Counted from the stretch's first letter, positions 51,975 through 61,013 are shown. The stretch: DNA of 64,000 nt from Candidatus Peregrinibacteria bacterium (GCA_030700255.1 JAUYJN010000042.1:1-64000), one strand, 5' to 3'. Notes: generated from the sequence alone by a model not told the origin. Made by a program: numbers and translations.

Positions 51975-52012
51975 AGCGACTTAAGACAAAAGACTTAAAC
52001 ACACTTCCTCAC
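51945..52012 (+). promoter_or_regulatory. Antiterminator hairpin of the aro attenuator
   Basis: GTGAGGAAG (51945-51953) is the perfect complement of CTTCCTCAC (52004-52012). Forming this 9-bp stem takes up CTTCC, which is the left arm of the terminator, so the two structures exclude each other. Confidence 0.85.
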
Positions 52013-52031
52013 AAAAAAGGAAGTTTTTTTT
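52003..52031 (+). terminator. Attenuator terminator upstream of the aro operon
   Basis: ACTTCC (52003-52008), 10-base loop, GGAAGT (52019-52024), followed by a run of T to 52031. A 6-bp stem is short but has an eight-base T run. It shares its left arm with the antiterminator. Confidence 0.82.
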
Positions 52032-52062
52032 ATTTAATAAATAATTCATAACCAAAAAAACT

Positions 52063-52152
52063 ATGAAAAAGAATTTAATCTCGCGCATCGAATCACTGAC
52101 TGTTAAGATACCGCAGGTAAGAAAAAACAGACATTTACCCTATCTTGCCTAA
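52063..52152 (+). CDS. Possible small open frame before DAHP synthase
   Basis: A 29-codon frame, basic (MKKNLISRIES at the start), lying between the attenuator terminator and the DAHP synthase ATG. No aromatic-codon run. It may be a second leader or simply chance. It ends 49 bp before the synthase start. Confidence 0.25.
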   Translation: MKKNLISRIESLTVKIPQVRKNRHLPYLA

Positions 52153-52201
52153 AAAACTGACCCAGCATACAAATAAACCAAAACTTTTAACTACAACAAA
52201 T

Positions 52202-53260
52202 ATGATTATCGTAATGAAAGGCAACGCTCCTCAGAGTCAATCCGACTACATAATGGAAAAAATATTAGAGGTCGGTCTAAAACCGGTACCACTATACGGG
52301 ACTGAACGAACTGTAATAGCAATTATCGGAGATGAAAGAATTTTAGATATCAATCACATAAAAGCTTTCCCGGGGGTTAGCAATGTAATGGCGGTTTTAC
52401 AACCATTCAAATTAGCAAGTATAGAAACGAAAAGCGAACCTACTATTGTAAAAGTAGGGAAAGTGGAAATAGGTGGAGGCACTATCGCTATGATAGCCGG
52501 CCCATGTGCGGTTGAATCGTTTGAGCAGGTGGATGCAGCCGCAAAAGCCGTTAAGTCCGCGGGTGCGAATATACTACGCGGAGGAGCGTTCAAACCTCGT
52601 ACTTCTCCATACGGATTCCAAGGGCTCGGCGAGGAAGGTTTAAAAATTTTAAGAGAAATAGGGGATAAATACGATATGCCGGTAATCACTGAAGTACTTG
52701 ATCCGCGAGACGTCCCTATGGTTTGTAAATACGCAGATATTTTGCAAATAGGTACGCGAAATATGCAAAACTTCCGCTTACTCGAAGAGGTTGGTAAATC
52801 ACAGAAGCCGGTTATGCTAAAGCGCGGTATGTCAGCAACAGTAAAAGAATGGATCCTAGCCGCAGAGTACATTTTGCAAGAAGGAAATCCGAATGTAATT
52901 CTATGTGAAAGAGGGATTCGTACATTTGAAGATTCAACTCGCAATACAATCGCTATAGATGCGGTGCCTCTTGTAAAAGAATTAACACATCTGCCTGTGA
53001 TAGTAGATCCAAGTCATGGGACAGGTAGGCCGTCACTCATCCCTGCGATGAGTAAGGCGGCGATAGCGGCTGGTGCAGACGGACTCATAATAGATGTTCA
53101 CTGTAACCCGGAAACTGCTATGTGCGACGGAGCACAAGCCTTGAGGCCGGAACAATTTGAAATAGTAATGGAAGGGCTCGCACCAATTGCCGTAGCTATA
53201 GGGAAACGCCTAGCAAACTCTGATATAAAATGTGAACTTAAATGCGTGCACAAAAAATAA
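52202..53260 (+). CDS. aroF: 3-deoxy-7-phosphoheptulonate (DAHP) synthase
   Basis: A 352-residue type I-beta DAHP synthase, first enzyme of the shikimate pathway, condensing phosphoenolpyruvate with erythrose 4-phosphate. An N-terminal ACT/ferredoxin-like regulatory domain (about 1-70, beginning MIIVMKGNAPQSQSDYI) precedes the barrel with 'IAGPCAVESFEQ', 'RGGAFKPRTSPYGFQG', 'LQIGTRNMQNF', 'LKRGM', 'CERGIRTFE' and 'VDPSHGTGR'. The regulatory domain is the type that gives feedback control by Tyr or Phe in Thermotoga. ATG at 52202 chosen; the frame is open upstream to a TTG at 52145, but those residues are not family-like. Expression is controlled by the upstream attenuator. Confidence 0.95.
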   Translation: MIIVMKGNAPQSQSDYIMEKILEVGLKPVPLYGTERTVIAIIGDERILDINHIKAFPGVSNVMAVLQPFKLASIETKSEPTIVKVGKVEIGGGTIAMIAGPCAVESFEQVDAAAKAVKSAGANILRGGAFKPRTSPYGFQGLGEEGLKILREIGDKYDMPVITEVLDPRDVPMVCKYADILQIGTRNMQNFRLLEEVGKSQKPVMLKRGMSATVKEWILAAEYILQEGNPNVILCERGIRTFEDSTRNTIAIDAVPLVKELTHLPVIVDPSHGTGRPSLIPAMSKAAIAAGADGLIIDVHCNPETAMCDGAQALRPEQFEIVMEGLAPIAVAIGKRLANSDIKCELKCVHKK

Positions 53261-53301
53261 AAATACGCTATAAATTGAAACGATAAGTTAAAAGTAATAC
53301 T

Positions 53302-54348
53302 ATGCCAACTATCACTCTCATACCGGAGGAAAATAAACGCAAAGATTACAAAATACGTATTGGCAAAGGCATAATTAAGCAAATCCCAAAGTATTTAAAA
53401 AAACTGCATTATTCAAAATATGTGATAGTTACAGACATGACCGTCCGTAAACTATATGGAATAAAGCTACAAAAAGCATTAATAGAAAATGATCTTGATG
53501 TAGAACTTCTATCGTTTTTATCTGGGGAGAAAAGTAAAAATCTCAAAACTATAGAAACATTACTCGATAAAATGCTTGGTCTTGGATGCGACAGAAATAC
53601 TTGCATACTTGCTCTCGGAGGTGGGGTCGTTGGCGACATCGCAGGATTCCTCGCTTCAACATTTATGCGTGGCATAAATTTCATACAAATACCAACTACA
53701 CTACTCTCAATGGCAGATTCATCGATAGGGGGTAAAACCGGTGTAAATACAAAATCAGGCAAAAACCTAATAGGTGCATTTCATCAACCGGTAACTGTTT
53801 TTGTTGATATAGAAACATTAAGCACTCTGCCGGAAAATGAGCTAAAAAATGGTTATGCAGAAATTATAAAAATGGCTACTATAAGGAACAAATCCCTATT
53901 TAAATTTTTAGAAAAAAATAATGACAAAATTCTGAAAAAAGACATGAGGAAGCTCAAAAAAACAATTGAATTATCCATAAGAATAAAAGCGGATATCGTC
54001 TCAAGGGACACTAAGGAGGCCGGGATAAGAATGATACTCAACTACGGACACACATATGGTCACGCAATCGAAAAAATAAGCAAATACAGTATCCTACATG
54101 GGTATGCTGTTTCTATCGGGATGTGCGGAATTAACTCAATTGCAGTTGAAAACAAATGGATGAAACAAAGTCATGCCGCGAGGATAGAGGCACTCCTAAC
54201 CAAAGCTGGGCTTCCAACAAAGCTACCAAAGAAAATTTCAGCAAGTTCATTAAATAAATGTATAAAATCAGATAAAAAACGAGTAAACGACATCCAAAGT
54301 TACGTAATAGTTCCAAAAATCGGCACTGCCGCAATAGTTGAAATGTAA
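53302..54348 (+). CDS. aroB: 3-dehydroquinate synthase
   Basis: A 348-residue NAD- and metal-dependent enzyme, second step of the shikimate pathway. Motifs: 'LALGGGVVGDIAGFLASTFMRGI' near 98, 'SSIGGKTGVNTKSGKNLIGAFHQP' near 138, 'GYAEIIKMA' near 185 and 'LNYGHTYGHAIEK' near 247 with the zinc histidines. Starts 41 bp after DAHP synthase and ends 8 bp before aroA. Confidence 0.96.
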   Translation: MPTITLIPEENKRKDYKIRIGKGIIKQIPKYLKKLHYSKYVIVTDMTVRKLYGIKLQKALIENDLDVELLSFLSGEKSKNLKTIETLLDKMLGLGCDRNTCILALGGGVVGDIAGFLASTFMRGINFIQIPTTLLSMADSSIGGKTGVNTKSGKNLIGAFHQPVTVFVDIETLSTLPENELKNGYAEIIKMATIRNKSLFKFLEKNNDKILKKDMRKLKKTIELSIRIKADIVSRDTKEAGIRMILNYGHTYGHAIEKISKYSILHGYAVSIGMCGINSIAVENKWMKQSHAARIEALLTKAGLPTKLPKKISASSLNKCIKSDKKRVNDIQSYVIVPKIGTAAIVEM

Positions 54349-54356
54349 AACAAACC

Positions 54357-55679
54357 ATGGAAAAACTTCAAATGCATCCCATCGACAAAAATAAGATCCC
54401 TAAACATTTTGAGATAGCCGTTCCAGGATCAAAAAGTTATGCGAACAGAGCTCTTCTTACAGCCGCTCTTGCCTGCGGCAAGAGCGTCCTAACAAACATG
54501 CTTATCAGCGATGACACAGAAGTTATGATACAAGCTCTAAAAGAACTTGGAATCAAAATAATTCAAAAAGGTACGACGATAACGGTACATGGAGGATGCG
54601 GGAAATTTAAAAAACCAAACGGTAAACTGTATTTCGAAAACGCAGGCACGGCAATACGTTTTATGGCAGCAGCACTAGCAATGCAAGATTTTGAATGTAT
54701 AATCACTGGAAATCCACGCATGAAAAATCGCCCAATCAAAGACCTCGTAAATGCCCTCCGGTCCGGCGGAGCTAAAATAGAATACCTAGGAACAGAAGAC
54801 TATCCACCACTTTTGATCAAAGGCGGATTTAAAGGCGGTAAAATCAAAGTACCGGGTGAAATCAGTTCACAATTTGTCTCAAGCCTACTGCTCATAAGTC
54901 CATACACAGAAAAGCTCACCGATGTCATGATAGAAGGTGTCCTAGCCTCAAAGCCATATGTCGATATGACACTCAAAGTCATGAAAGATTTCGGCGTCAG
55001 CCAAGGTAAACGCAATGGATATCAAAGATTTATCATAAACAACAAAGCAACTTACCATGGCACGAACTATGAAATAGAGGCTGACGCCTCTTCTGCCAGC
55101 TACTTTTTTGCACTAGCAGCTCTACACGGAACTGAAGTCACTGTAACCAATGCGAAATATAAATCCGCACAAGGTGACATAAAACTCGTAAACCTTCTCG
55201 AGAAATCAGGCTGCCAAATTAAAAAAGGAGAAACACAAGGTATAACTGTCAAAGGCCCGGAAAAACTAGATGATCTAAAATCCATAGGAGACATAAACAT
55301 GAATACTATGCCTGACGTTGCACTAACCATGGCAATAGTTGCCACATTCTCAAAAGGCCGTACTAGACTCAAAAACATCCCAAATTTACGTGTAAAAGAA
55401 TCTGATCGTATACTCGCTATGACGCAGGAATTGAACAAAGTTAACTGCAAAGCACGTCAAATGCTAGATGGAATAGAGGTGAAAGGTCATCCTCACAAAT
55501 ATCATGGAGCTGAAATAGAAACATACGATGATCACCGTATCGCAATGTGCTTCGGCATACTCGGAACAGTAGTCCCCGGAATAACAATTCTAAATCCGGA
55601 TTGCGTAAGCAAAACATATCCTGATTTCTGGAAAGATTTAGAAAAATTCAACGTCAAAACCGAACTTATAAAAGACTAA
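54357..55679 (+). CDS. aroA: 3-phosphoshikimate 1-carboxyvinyltransferase (EPSP synthase)
   Basis: A 440-residue two-domain enzyme joining shikimate 3-phosphate and phosphoenolpyruvate. 'VPGSKSYANRALLTAALACG' near 23 is the substrate-binding Lys-Ser stretch, 'FENAGTAIRFMAAAL' near 94 and 'GNPRMKNRPIKDLVNALRSGGAKI' near 120. The C-terminal half has 'LRVKESDRILAMTQEL' near 344 and 'YDDHRIAMCF' near 390. Normal length. 8 bp after aroB and 2 bp before aroK. Confidence 0.96.
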   Translation: MEKLQMHPIDKNKIPKHFEIAVPGSKSYANRALLTAALACGKSVLTNMLISDDTEVMIQALKELGIKIIQKGTTITVHGGCGKFKKPNGKLYFENAGTAIRFMAAALAMQDFECIITGNPRMKNRPIKDLVNALRSGGAKIEYLGTEDYPPLLIKGGFKGGKIKVPGEISSQFVSSLLLISPYTEKLTDVMIEGVLASKPYVDMTLKVMKDFGVSQGKRNGYQRFIINNKATYHGTNYEIEADASSASYFFALAALHGTEVTVTNAKYKSAQGDIKLVNLLEKSGCQIKKGETQGITVKGPEKLDDLKSIGDINMNTMPDVALTMAIVATFSKGRTRLKNIPNLRVKESDRILAMTQELNKVNCKARQMLDGIEVKGHPHKYHGAEIETYDDHRIAMCFGILGTVVPGITILNPDCVSKTYPDFWKDLEKFNVKTELIKD

Positions 55680-55681
55680 AA

Positions 55682-56227
55682 ATGAACATAGTTTTGATAG
55701 GAATGAGGGGGTCCGGTAAAACTGATATTGGGCAAAAAATCGCAGAGATTTTATCGTACAATTTTTTTGATCTAGATGGTGTGATAACCACAGCTTTGAA
55801 CAAAAATATTACTCAGATAGTAAAGGAGGAAGGCTGGCCCCACTTTCGCGAGCAAGAGGCCAAAATTTGCAAGTCGATTAGTCAAGAAAACAATGCGATA
55901 ATCTCAACTGGAGGCGGAATAATTCTAAATGAAAAAAATATCGAAAATTTAAAGAAGAATGGACTCATAATTTTACTCAACTGCGACGTTGATGTTCTAA
56001 AAAATAGACTCAAAAAAGATAAGAAAAACAATCAAGATCGACCTACATTAATCGACAAAAATCCGGAAGATGAAATAAATAAAATCTGGTTAGAAAGAAA
56101 GGAAAAATACTTCAATTCAGCCGATATTGTATTTGACGTATCAGGGGAATCATTGGATAGGCACGCTGACATACAAGCGAAAGCAGAGCGGATTATCGCT
56201 CTAGTAAAAGAGAAAATAGCAATCTGA
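55682..56227 (+). CDS. aroK: Shikimate kinase
   Basis: A 181-residue P-loop kinase phosphorylating shikimate. Walker A 'GMRGSGKTDIG' near 7, the shikimate-binding Asp in 'FFDLDGVI' near 32, the Arg of 'FREQEAKI' near 58, 'STGGGIIL' near 78 and the lid 'QDRPTLI' near 121. It ends in TGA and is the last gene of the aro operon. The steps catalysed by dehydroquinase, AroE and AroC are not encoded in the window. Confidence 0.93.
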   Translation: MNIVLIGMRGSGKTDIGQKIAEILSYNFFDLDGVITTALNKNITQIVKEEGWPHFREQEAKICKSISQENNAIISTGGGIILNEKNIENLKKNGLIILLNCDVDVLKNRLKKDKKNNQDRPTLIDKNPEDEINKIWLERKEKYFNSADIVFDVSGESLDRHADIQAKAERIIALVKEKIAI

Positions 56228-56268
56228 CACCTCTGAGCACAATAACACGCCCGCCACCCTCTTCAGGA

Positions 56269-56297
56269 TTGAAAAAATTCGGTTTTTCTGGTAGAAT
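56269..56297 (+). promoter_or_regulatory. Promoter of the 1040-residue protein
   Basis: TTGAAA (56269-56274), 17-bp spacer ending TGG, TAGAAT (56292-56297). Transcription would start about 5 bases before the ATG, nearly leaderless. It separates this gene from the aro operon. Confidence 0.8.
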
Positions 56298-56308
56298 TAA
56301 GAGATTTA

Positions 56309-59300
56309 ATGAATATATTTCAAATCTCAATGCAAGATTTCTACTGCCAATTCGGTACGAACGGCTCACACAAAGGCTTTCACATAGAAAACCGCCTAGT
56401 TTTCAAAAGTGATGAATCATCAGAAGAAATTCCAACTGCGACACCGAAAGAACTTTCAGAAGAGGATAGATTGAACTATATGAATGCGAATTTCGATGAT
56501 TTGATGGGCATAAAAGAGCTACCGGAAAATGAAGATAAAGCGATTCTCAACCACCTATTGCATAAAGCGGCAAGAAGTAATGATGAAATCCATTCATTTT
56601 TCAAAAGAAAAGGTGATAAACCTGCGAAAAGTGAAGCTATATTTGGATTTTTCATAAATACAGACGGGAAATATGAAATAAAAGGAGCTACGCCTATTGA
56701 AATAGAAGGGAATACGCTTGGACAATATCTCAAAGACAATCTTAAAAACCACGTAAAGACAGCTGGATTCAAAGAAGTGGATTCAGAAGATATGACCGCG
56801 AAAGATTTATCTAATCAAGTGATAGAAGCTGTTGATACTGCAAAAAAACACTTTGATTTTCTAGATAAGAACTATAATTCAATGGAAGGTCTAATAACTG
56901 ACATAGGAAAAGTTGGAACTATCAGACAATTTGCGGAGATAAATCATGATTATTCAGAAAAAAAAGCGACACTAATGGCAAAAAGCAAGATTAGTACAGA
57001 AGTACTTTCTTTCGAGGTAAGGATTGATTTGGTAAAGAGGAATGCCTCAAATCCAACTGAAGCCGCCCTACTCTGGTATGCAATAAACAGCCAACCGGCC
57101 CTATCGAGAGAAACTAAACTCGATGTTTACAAAATTTTTGATAAGAAAAATATAACAAAAAACAAAATAGCCATAGTGAACGGTCGACTCGTAGTGCCAT
57201 ATAAACCGAAAGACAAAAAGTTGGAAGATGGGGTGGATTACCTATATGCAACTTATGGCTACAATACAGAGAAACTCAACCCTGCACTAACTAAGCTAGT
57301 AGATCCGAACAATGAATTCGGGGGAGAGGAAGGTAAGAAAATAGCAGGAATCTTAAAAGATGGTATGGAAATTTACGGTAGCATAGTAGGAAGAAGTAGT
57401 GAATTAATCAAAAGTAGTGAATCAAGTGAAATATTCCAAGCAAACTACGAACTTTTACAATTAATCATGATCGTTCCGGAAAGAATGTTGAATAGCAAAG
57501 AAGAGTTAGAGGCGGATGGAGTAGATATGCCGGATTTCACAGAAGAAAACGGACCATGGTTCTTTGGTAGAGCTGACGGCAAGTACTACGCAAGAAATCT
57601 ACATTTCGTAGATCACAAAGAAGAAATCTGCTACGTGTTTGACATAAACAAAGGATGGATAAAGACAGATAAATTCCCAACTAGCGAATATGCGATGCCG
57701 GAACTATATACTCTAAATAAAAAAGGTGAATGGGATATAAATGACGAGGCTATTGAAATGACCTACAAACTTGGATTAACTCCAAAGGAAGTCCTTACAC
57801 GCACACTAAATGTCTTACATAAGACGGTTCAAAGCAGAGCAAAAAGAGAAGCCCTACTCAGAGCATTTGCAGAAAACCCACCTGAAGGTATGGCGATCCC
57901 ATTTCCTCAGTTAAAAGATGTTGAAATAATACTAGATGAAGAACATTGGGCTGACTCTATAACAAATTTACAGACCTATTTATACAAAGATTATTTACAG
58001 CTTTTTCCAGGAATGGAAAATGATACTCTACGTTGGATGACAAAAGAAATCTCTGAATGGTGGATGATTGAAATGAAAAGAAGCGGAAAAGATACAAGGC
58101 AACAACCAATCGATAACGAACATAAATACAAAATCTCTAGTAAAGGATTTGTAGATAACTTCGCTGACGCCCTTTTACCAACAAATATAAACATACTATA
58201 CACCGCAGAAAAACAATTCTCAGATGAGACACAAGGTAGAATTGATAGAATACATGAATATATCGAAGGAATGTACAAAGGATTCTTCGGTAAACTTACG
58301 TCAATACTCAGCAGTAAATTCGGAATAGTCGGTGAAACAATAAGTGAAATTGCGGAAGAATATGCAAGACAACCGCTAGGAGATGTGTGGGAACTTTCAG
58401 AAGAATTAACAGTTGAATGGGAAGCTCTAGAAAAAGAAAAAGGCGAGAAAATTCCATTCAAGAAATTCATGATTGTTTATGGAGTAAAGGCGTTAGTCAA
58501 ACTAAAAGACCCTGAAGCGGTAATCGAAGAAGATAGCTTCCTTGGCAAACTTAAGAAGTTTTTAACAGGAAAGAGTATAACCAAAAACCCCGCCATGACT
58601 GCAACAAAAGAACAAGCTGAACAACCAAGATCTCCACTGGATGTTACAGACAAAGCTCAATTACAAATTTTTGGAAGTGATTTGAATGCATTGAAATATT
58701 CATTTGGACAAAAACGTGGACAAAATATATTCACACCAGATGAAATTGCAACAATGATTGTGGAGGCGGGCGATACAAAAGATACAAGCTTCACAAATAA
58801 AGAACAAAACGAGTTTAAAATAAAAAAAATGAAAGCAAAATTAAATTCTCTATCAGGTGATGAGAAAACAGCATTTCAAACAGAATACGATTACCTTGTA
58901 AAAGGCAAAACACCTGCTGGATATACTACCACCGAAACTGCAGTTCAAGCGGGAACGGAAGAACCGAAAGCCACTGAAATAAAGACCGGACCAGGTTCTT
59001 CACCAAACAATGCAATTGATTTTAATAGCATAAATGAAGGAGACTCATACAATGGTTGGCACCAGGCAAATAGCACCATAACCCTAAAAAGTGGAAAATT
59101 AAACATCGATAATTTCGATTTCAAAGGGAAAGATTCAAATGGTAATCCTAAAACCGATTATAGTATCAAAATTGAAATCGTATATGAAGGTGAAAATGAA
59201 AGTGAGTTAAATAGCGAAAATAAAAAAATCGACACATATGACAGTTCACAATTTACAGCCATGGAAAAGTTACTTTCGGAAAACGATAACAATCTAAAAA

Positions 59301-59431
59301 TCGCTCAATCTTCGACCAGAATAAATAAGTGGAACGGCAATTTAACCAATAAAAAGGACACCATAAAAGAGATTCGTATTTACAAAGGAGTAAAACTAAA
59401 AGATCCACATCTTTATAAGATTACAGACTAA
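56309..59431 (+). CDS. 1040-residue protein of unknown function
   Basis: I do not recognise this protein. It is soluble and acidic, without signal peptide or membrane segment. A Ser/Glu-rich N-terminal region (about 1-60) precedes a long alpha-rich part (about 60-760) with scattered Trp-rich segments ('WFFGRADGKYYARNLHFVDH' near 418, 'ISEWWMIEMKRSG' near 590). A linker follows (about 770-900, Thr/Pro/Gly-rich), then a beta-rich C-terminal domain (about 905-1040) with 'DFNSINEGDSYNGWHQANSTITL'. It has its own promoter with an ATG at 56309; an ATG at 56330 is also possible. In size and character it resembles the 744-residue protein on the other side of the aro operon, but no shared domain is evident. 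Confidence 0.62.
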   Translation: MNIFQISMQDFYCQFGTNGSHKGFHIENRLVFKSDESSEEIPTATPKELSEEDRLNYMNANFDDLMGIKELPENEDKAILNHLLHKAARSNDEIHSFFKRKGDKPAKSEAIFGFFINTDGKYEIKGATPIEIEGNTLGQYLKDNLKNHVKTAGFKEVDSEDMTAKDLSNQVIEAVDTAKKHFDFLDKNYNSMEGLITDIGKVGTIRQFAEINHDYSEKKATLMAKSKISTEVLSFEVRIDLVKRNASNPTEAALLWYAINSQPALSRETKLDVYKIFDKKNITKNKIAIVNGRLVVPYKPKDKKLEDGVDYLYATYGYNTEKLNPALTKLVDPNNEFGGEEGKKIAGILKDGMEIYGSIVGRSSELIKSSESSEIFQANYELLQLIMIVPERMLNSKEELEADGVDMPDFTEENGPWFFGRADGKYYARNLHFVDHKEEICYVFDINKGWIKTDKFPTSEYAMPELYTLNKKGEWDINDEAIEMTYKLGLTPKEVLTRTLNVLHKTVQSRAKREALLRAFAENPPEGMAIPFPQLKDVEIILDEEHWADSITNLQTYLYKDYLQLFPGMENDTLRWMTKEISEWWMIEMKRSGKDTRQQPIDNEHKYKISSKGFVDNFADALLPTNINILYTAEKQFSDETQGRIDRIHEYIEGMYKGFFGKLTSILSSKFGIVGETISEIAEEYARQPLGDVWELSEELTVEWEALEKEKGEKIPFKKFMIVYGVKALVKLKDPEAVIEEDSFLGKLKKFLTGKSITKNPAMTATKEQAEQPRSPLDVTDKAQLQIFGSDLNALKYSFGQKRGQNIFTPDEIATMIVEAGDTKDTSFTNKEQNEFKIKKMKAKLNSLSGDEKTAFQTEYDYLVKGKTPAGYTTTETAVQAGTEEPKATEIKTGPGSSPNNAIDFNSINEGDSYNGWHQANSTITLKSGKLNIDNFDFKGKDSNGNPKTDYSIKIEIVYEGENESELNSENKKIDTYDSSQFTAMEKLLSENDNNLKIAQSSTRINKWNGNLTNKKDTIKEIRIYKGVKLKDPHLYKITD

Positions 59432-59495
59432 TAACTTAAGCTTCCAAAAATCTTTGAGTAAAGCTATATTTAGCGTGCTTTAATAAATATTTTTT

Positions 59496-61013
59496 CTGAA
59501 AAATCCTGATTTTATCATCATAGGTTCCGGAATTGCAGGGTTGAATTTTGCGCTAAACGTAGCGGAATTCGGCAAGGTGCTGATAATAACGAAAAAAAAT
59601 ACAGTTCACTCTTCGACAAATCATGCGCAAGGAGGAATAGCAGCGGTGCTGGATAAAACTGACGATTTCAAAACACACGTCGAGGACACCATGGTTGCCG
59701 GGGCGAATCATAACAACAGAAAAGCTGTAGGATTTATGGTGAAGAAGGGTCCACTCGCAATTAAGCGTCTAATTGAGTTTGGAGTGAATTTCGCCCATCA
59801 TAACGGAGAAATAGTTTTAACGCGTGAGGGGGGACATAAGAAGCGTAGAATCGCCTTCATAGGCGACTATACCGGTAAAGAAATCGAGGCTGCACTTGTG
59901 AGAAACGTAAAGAAAAATCCAAACATTGAAATCGTAGAACACACAACTGCTATAGATCTATTGGTAGATCAAGGAACATGTTATGGAATACAGGTTATCA
60001 ACAATGAGAAAATTCAAAATTTGTTTGCAAAAGCGGTGATCATAGCGACCGGAGGGATAGGTCAATTATATAAATTCACTACAAATCCAAAAATTTCGAC
60101 CGGAGACGGCATTGCTATGGGGCTACGCGCAGGGCTAAAGGTCAAAGATCTGGAGTTTATACAATTCCACCCAACGGCACTTGCTGTGCCAAAAGCTAAA
60201 TCATTCCTCCTATCGGAAGCCCTGCGCGGCGAAGGTGCATATATTCGCAATAGCAAAGGTGAAAGATTCATGCAGCAAATTCACAAAATGGCTGAACTTG
60301 CACCAAGAGATATCGTTGCAAAAGGAATTTACGATGAGCTAAAAAAAGGCCCTGTATATCTGGATATGCACCATCTGGAGGGAGATGAAATCAAAATAAG
60401 ATTCCCTCAAATTTACTCAACACTACTCAAGTACAATCTTGATCTCACAAAGGATTTAATACCTATCGCACCGGCCGCTCATTATCTATGTGGAGGGCTT
60501 GAAATAAATCAAAAGGGAGGTACTTGTGTAAAAAATGTGTACGCATTTGGAGAGGTGTCATATACCGGAGTTCATGGGGCAAATCGCCTAGCTTCAAATT
60601 CACTACTGGAAGCTCTAGTTTATAGTAATGAAATCAGCGAAAATATTAAAAAAAGTGTTAAATCACAATCTAATATAAACAAGAAATCCAACGAAATCGA
60701 AAATCAATTCAAATCACCTTCCTATAAACGAAATTCATCACAAGAGAACAAATTTATTGCTCAACTGAAACTGCAACTAAAAAACATAATGTGGGAATAT
60801 GCAGGAATCGTTAGAACTACCTCCGGTCTCAATCATGGACTCAAAAAACTTTCAAATTTAGAATTTAAATTAAATAAGAAATTCAAACAAAATGAAACTA
60901 ATGAAAATCTTATTGAAATACGCAATATGATACGTGCTGCCAAAGCTATAACTCTTTCAGCTAAACAAAGAAAAACAAGCCTCGGCACACATTTTATTAT
61001 AAGTGAATCTTAA
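59496..61013 (+). CDS. nadB: L-aspartate oxidase NadB, lacking a standard start codon
   Basis: A flavoprotein that oxidises aspartate to iminoaspartate, first step of de novo NAD synthesis. Motifs: FAD-binding 'DFIIIGSGIAGLNFAL', 'STNHAQGGIAAVLDK', 'LTREGGHKKRRI', 'IATGGIGQLYK', 'FIQFHPTAL', 'LSEALRGEGAYIRN', 'APAAHYLCGG' and 'GEVSYTGVHGANRLASNSLLEALV'. The dinucleotide-binding strand starts before the first ATG/GTG/TTG: the first such codon in frame is TTG at 59541, which would delete the GxGxxG loop. The frame is open upstream to a stop at 59484-59486; CTG at 59496 is the most plausible start (about 505 residues), ATA or ATT being others. nadA and nadC are not in the window. Confidence 0.85.
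   Translation: MKNPDFIIIGSGIAGLNFALNVAEFGKVLIITKKNTVHSSTNHAQGGIAAVLDKTDDFKTHVEDTMVAGANHNNRKAVGFMVKKGPLAIKRLIEFGVNFAHHNGEIVLTREGGHKKRRIAFIGDYTGKEIEAALVRNVKKNPNIEIVEHTTAIDLLVDQGTCYGIQVINNEKIQNLFAKAVIIATGGIGQLYKFTTNPKISTGDGIAMGLRAGLKVKDLEFIQFHPTALAVPKAKSFLLSEALRGEGAYIRNSKGERFMQQIHKMAELAPRDIVAKGIYDELKKGPVYLDMHHLEGDEIKIRFPQIYSTLLKYNLDLTKDLIPIAPAAHYLCGGLEINQKGGTCVKNVYAFGEVSYTGVHGANRLASNSLLEALVYSNEISENIKKSVKSQSNINKKSNEIENQFKSPSYKRNSSQENKFIAQLKLQLKNIMWEYAGIVRTTSGLNHGLKKLSNLEFKLNKKFKQNETNENLIEIRNMIRAAKAITLSAKQRKTSLGTHFIISES

Larger units (their letters stand above)
51710..52201 (+). promoter_or_regulatory. Leader region of the aro operon (attenuator)
   Basis: This 492-bp non-structural stretch holds a candidate promoter -10 (TAGAAT 51836-51841), a Phe/Tyr-rich leader peptide (51864-51974), an antiterminator stem (51945-51953 with 52004-52012), an intrinsic terminator (52003-52031) and a small open frame (52063-52152) before the DAHP synthase gene. 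The layout is that of a ribosome-mediated attenuator sensing Phe-tRNA and perhaps Tyr-tRNA charging. Confidence 0.85.

Noticed and set aside
51799-52002. 67-codon minus-strand frame over the aro leader
   Set aside because: It is the complement of the Phe/Tyr leader and attenuator, for which there is a coherent plus-strand explanation.
52145-52201. N-terminal extension of DAHP synthase from TTG 52145
   Set aside because: The family begins at MIIVMKGNA. The upstream 19 residues are Lys/Thr-rich and unlike it.
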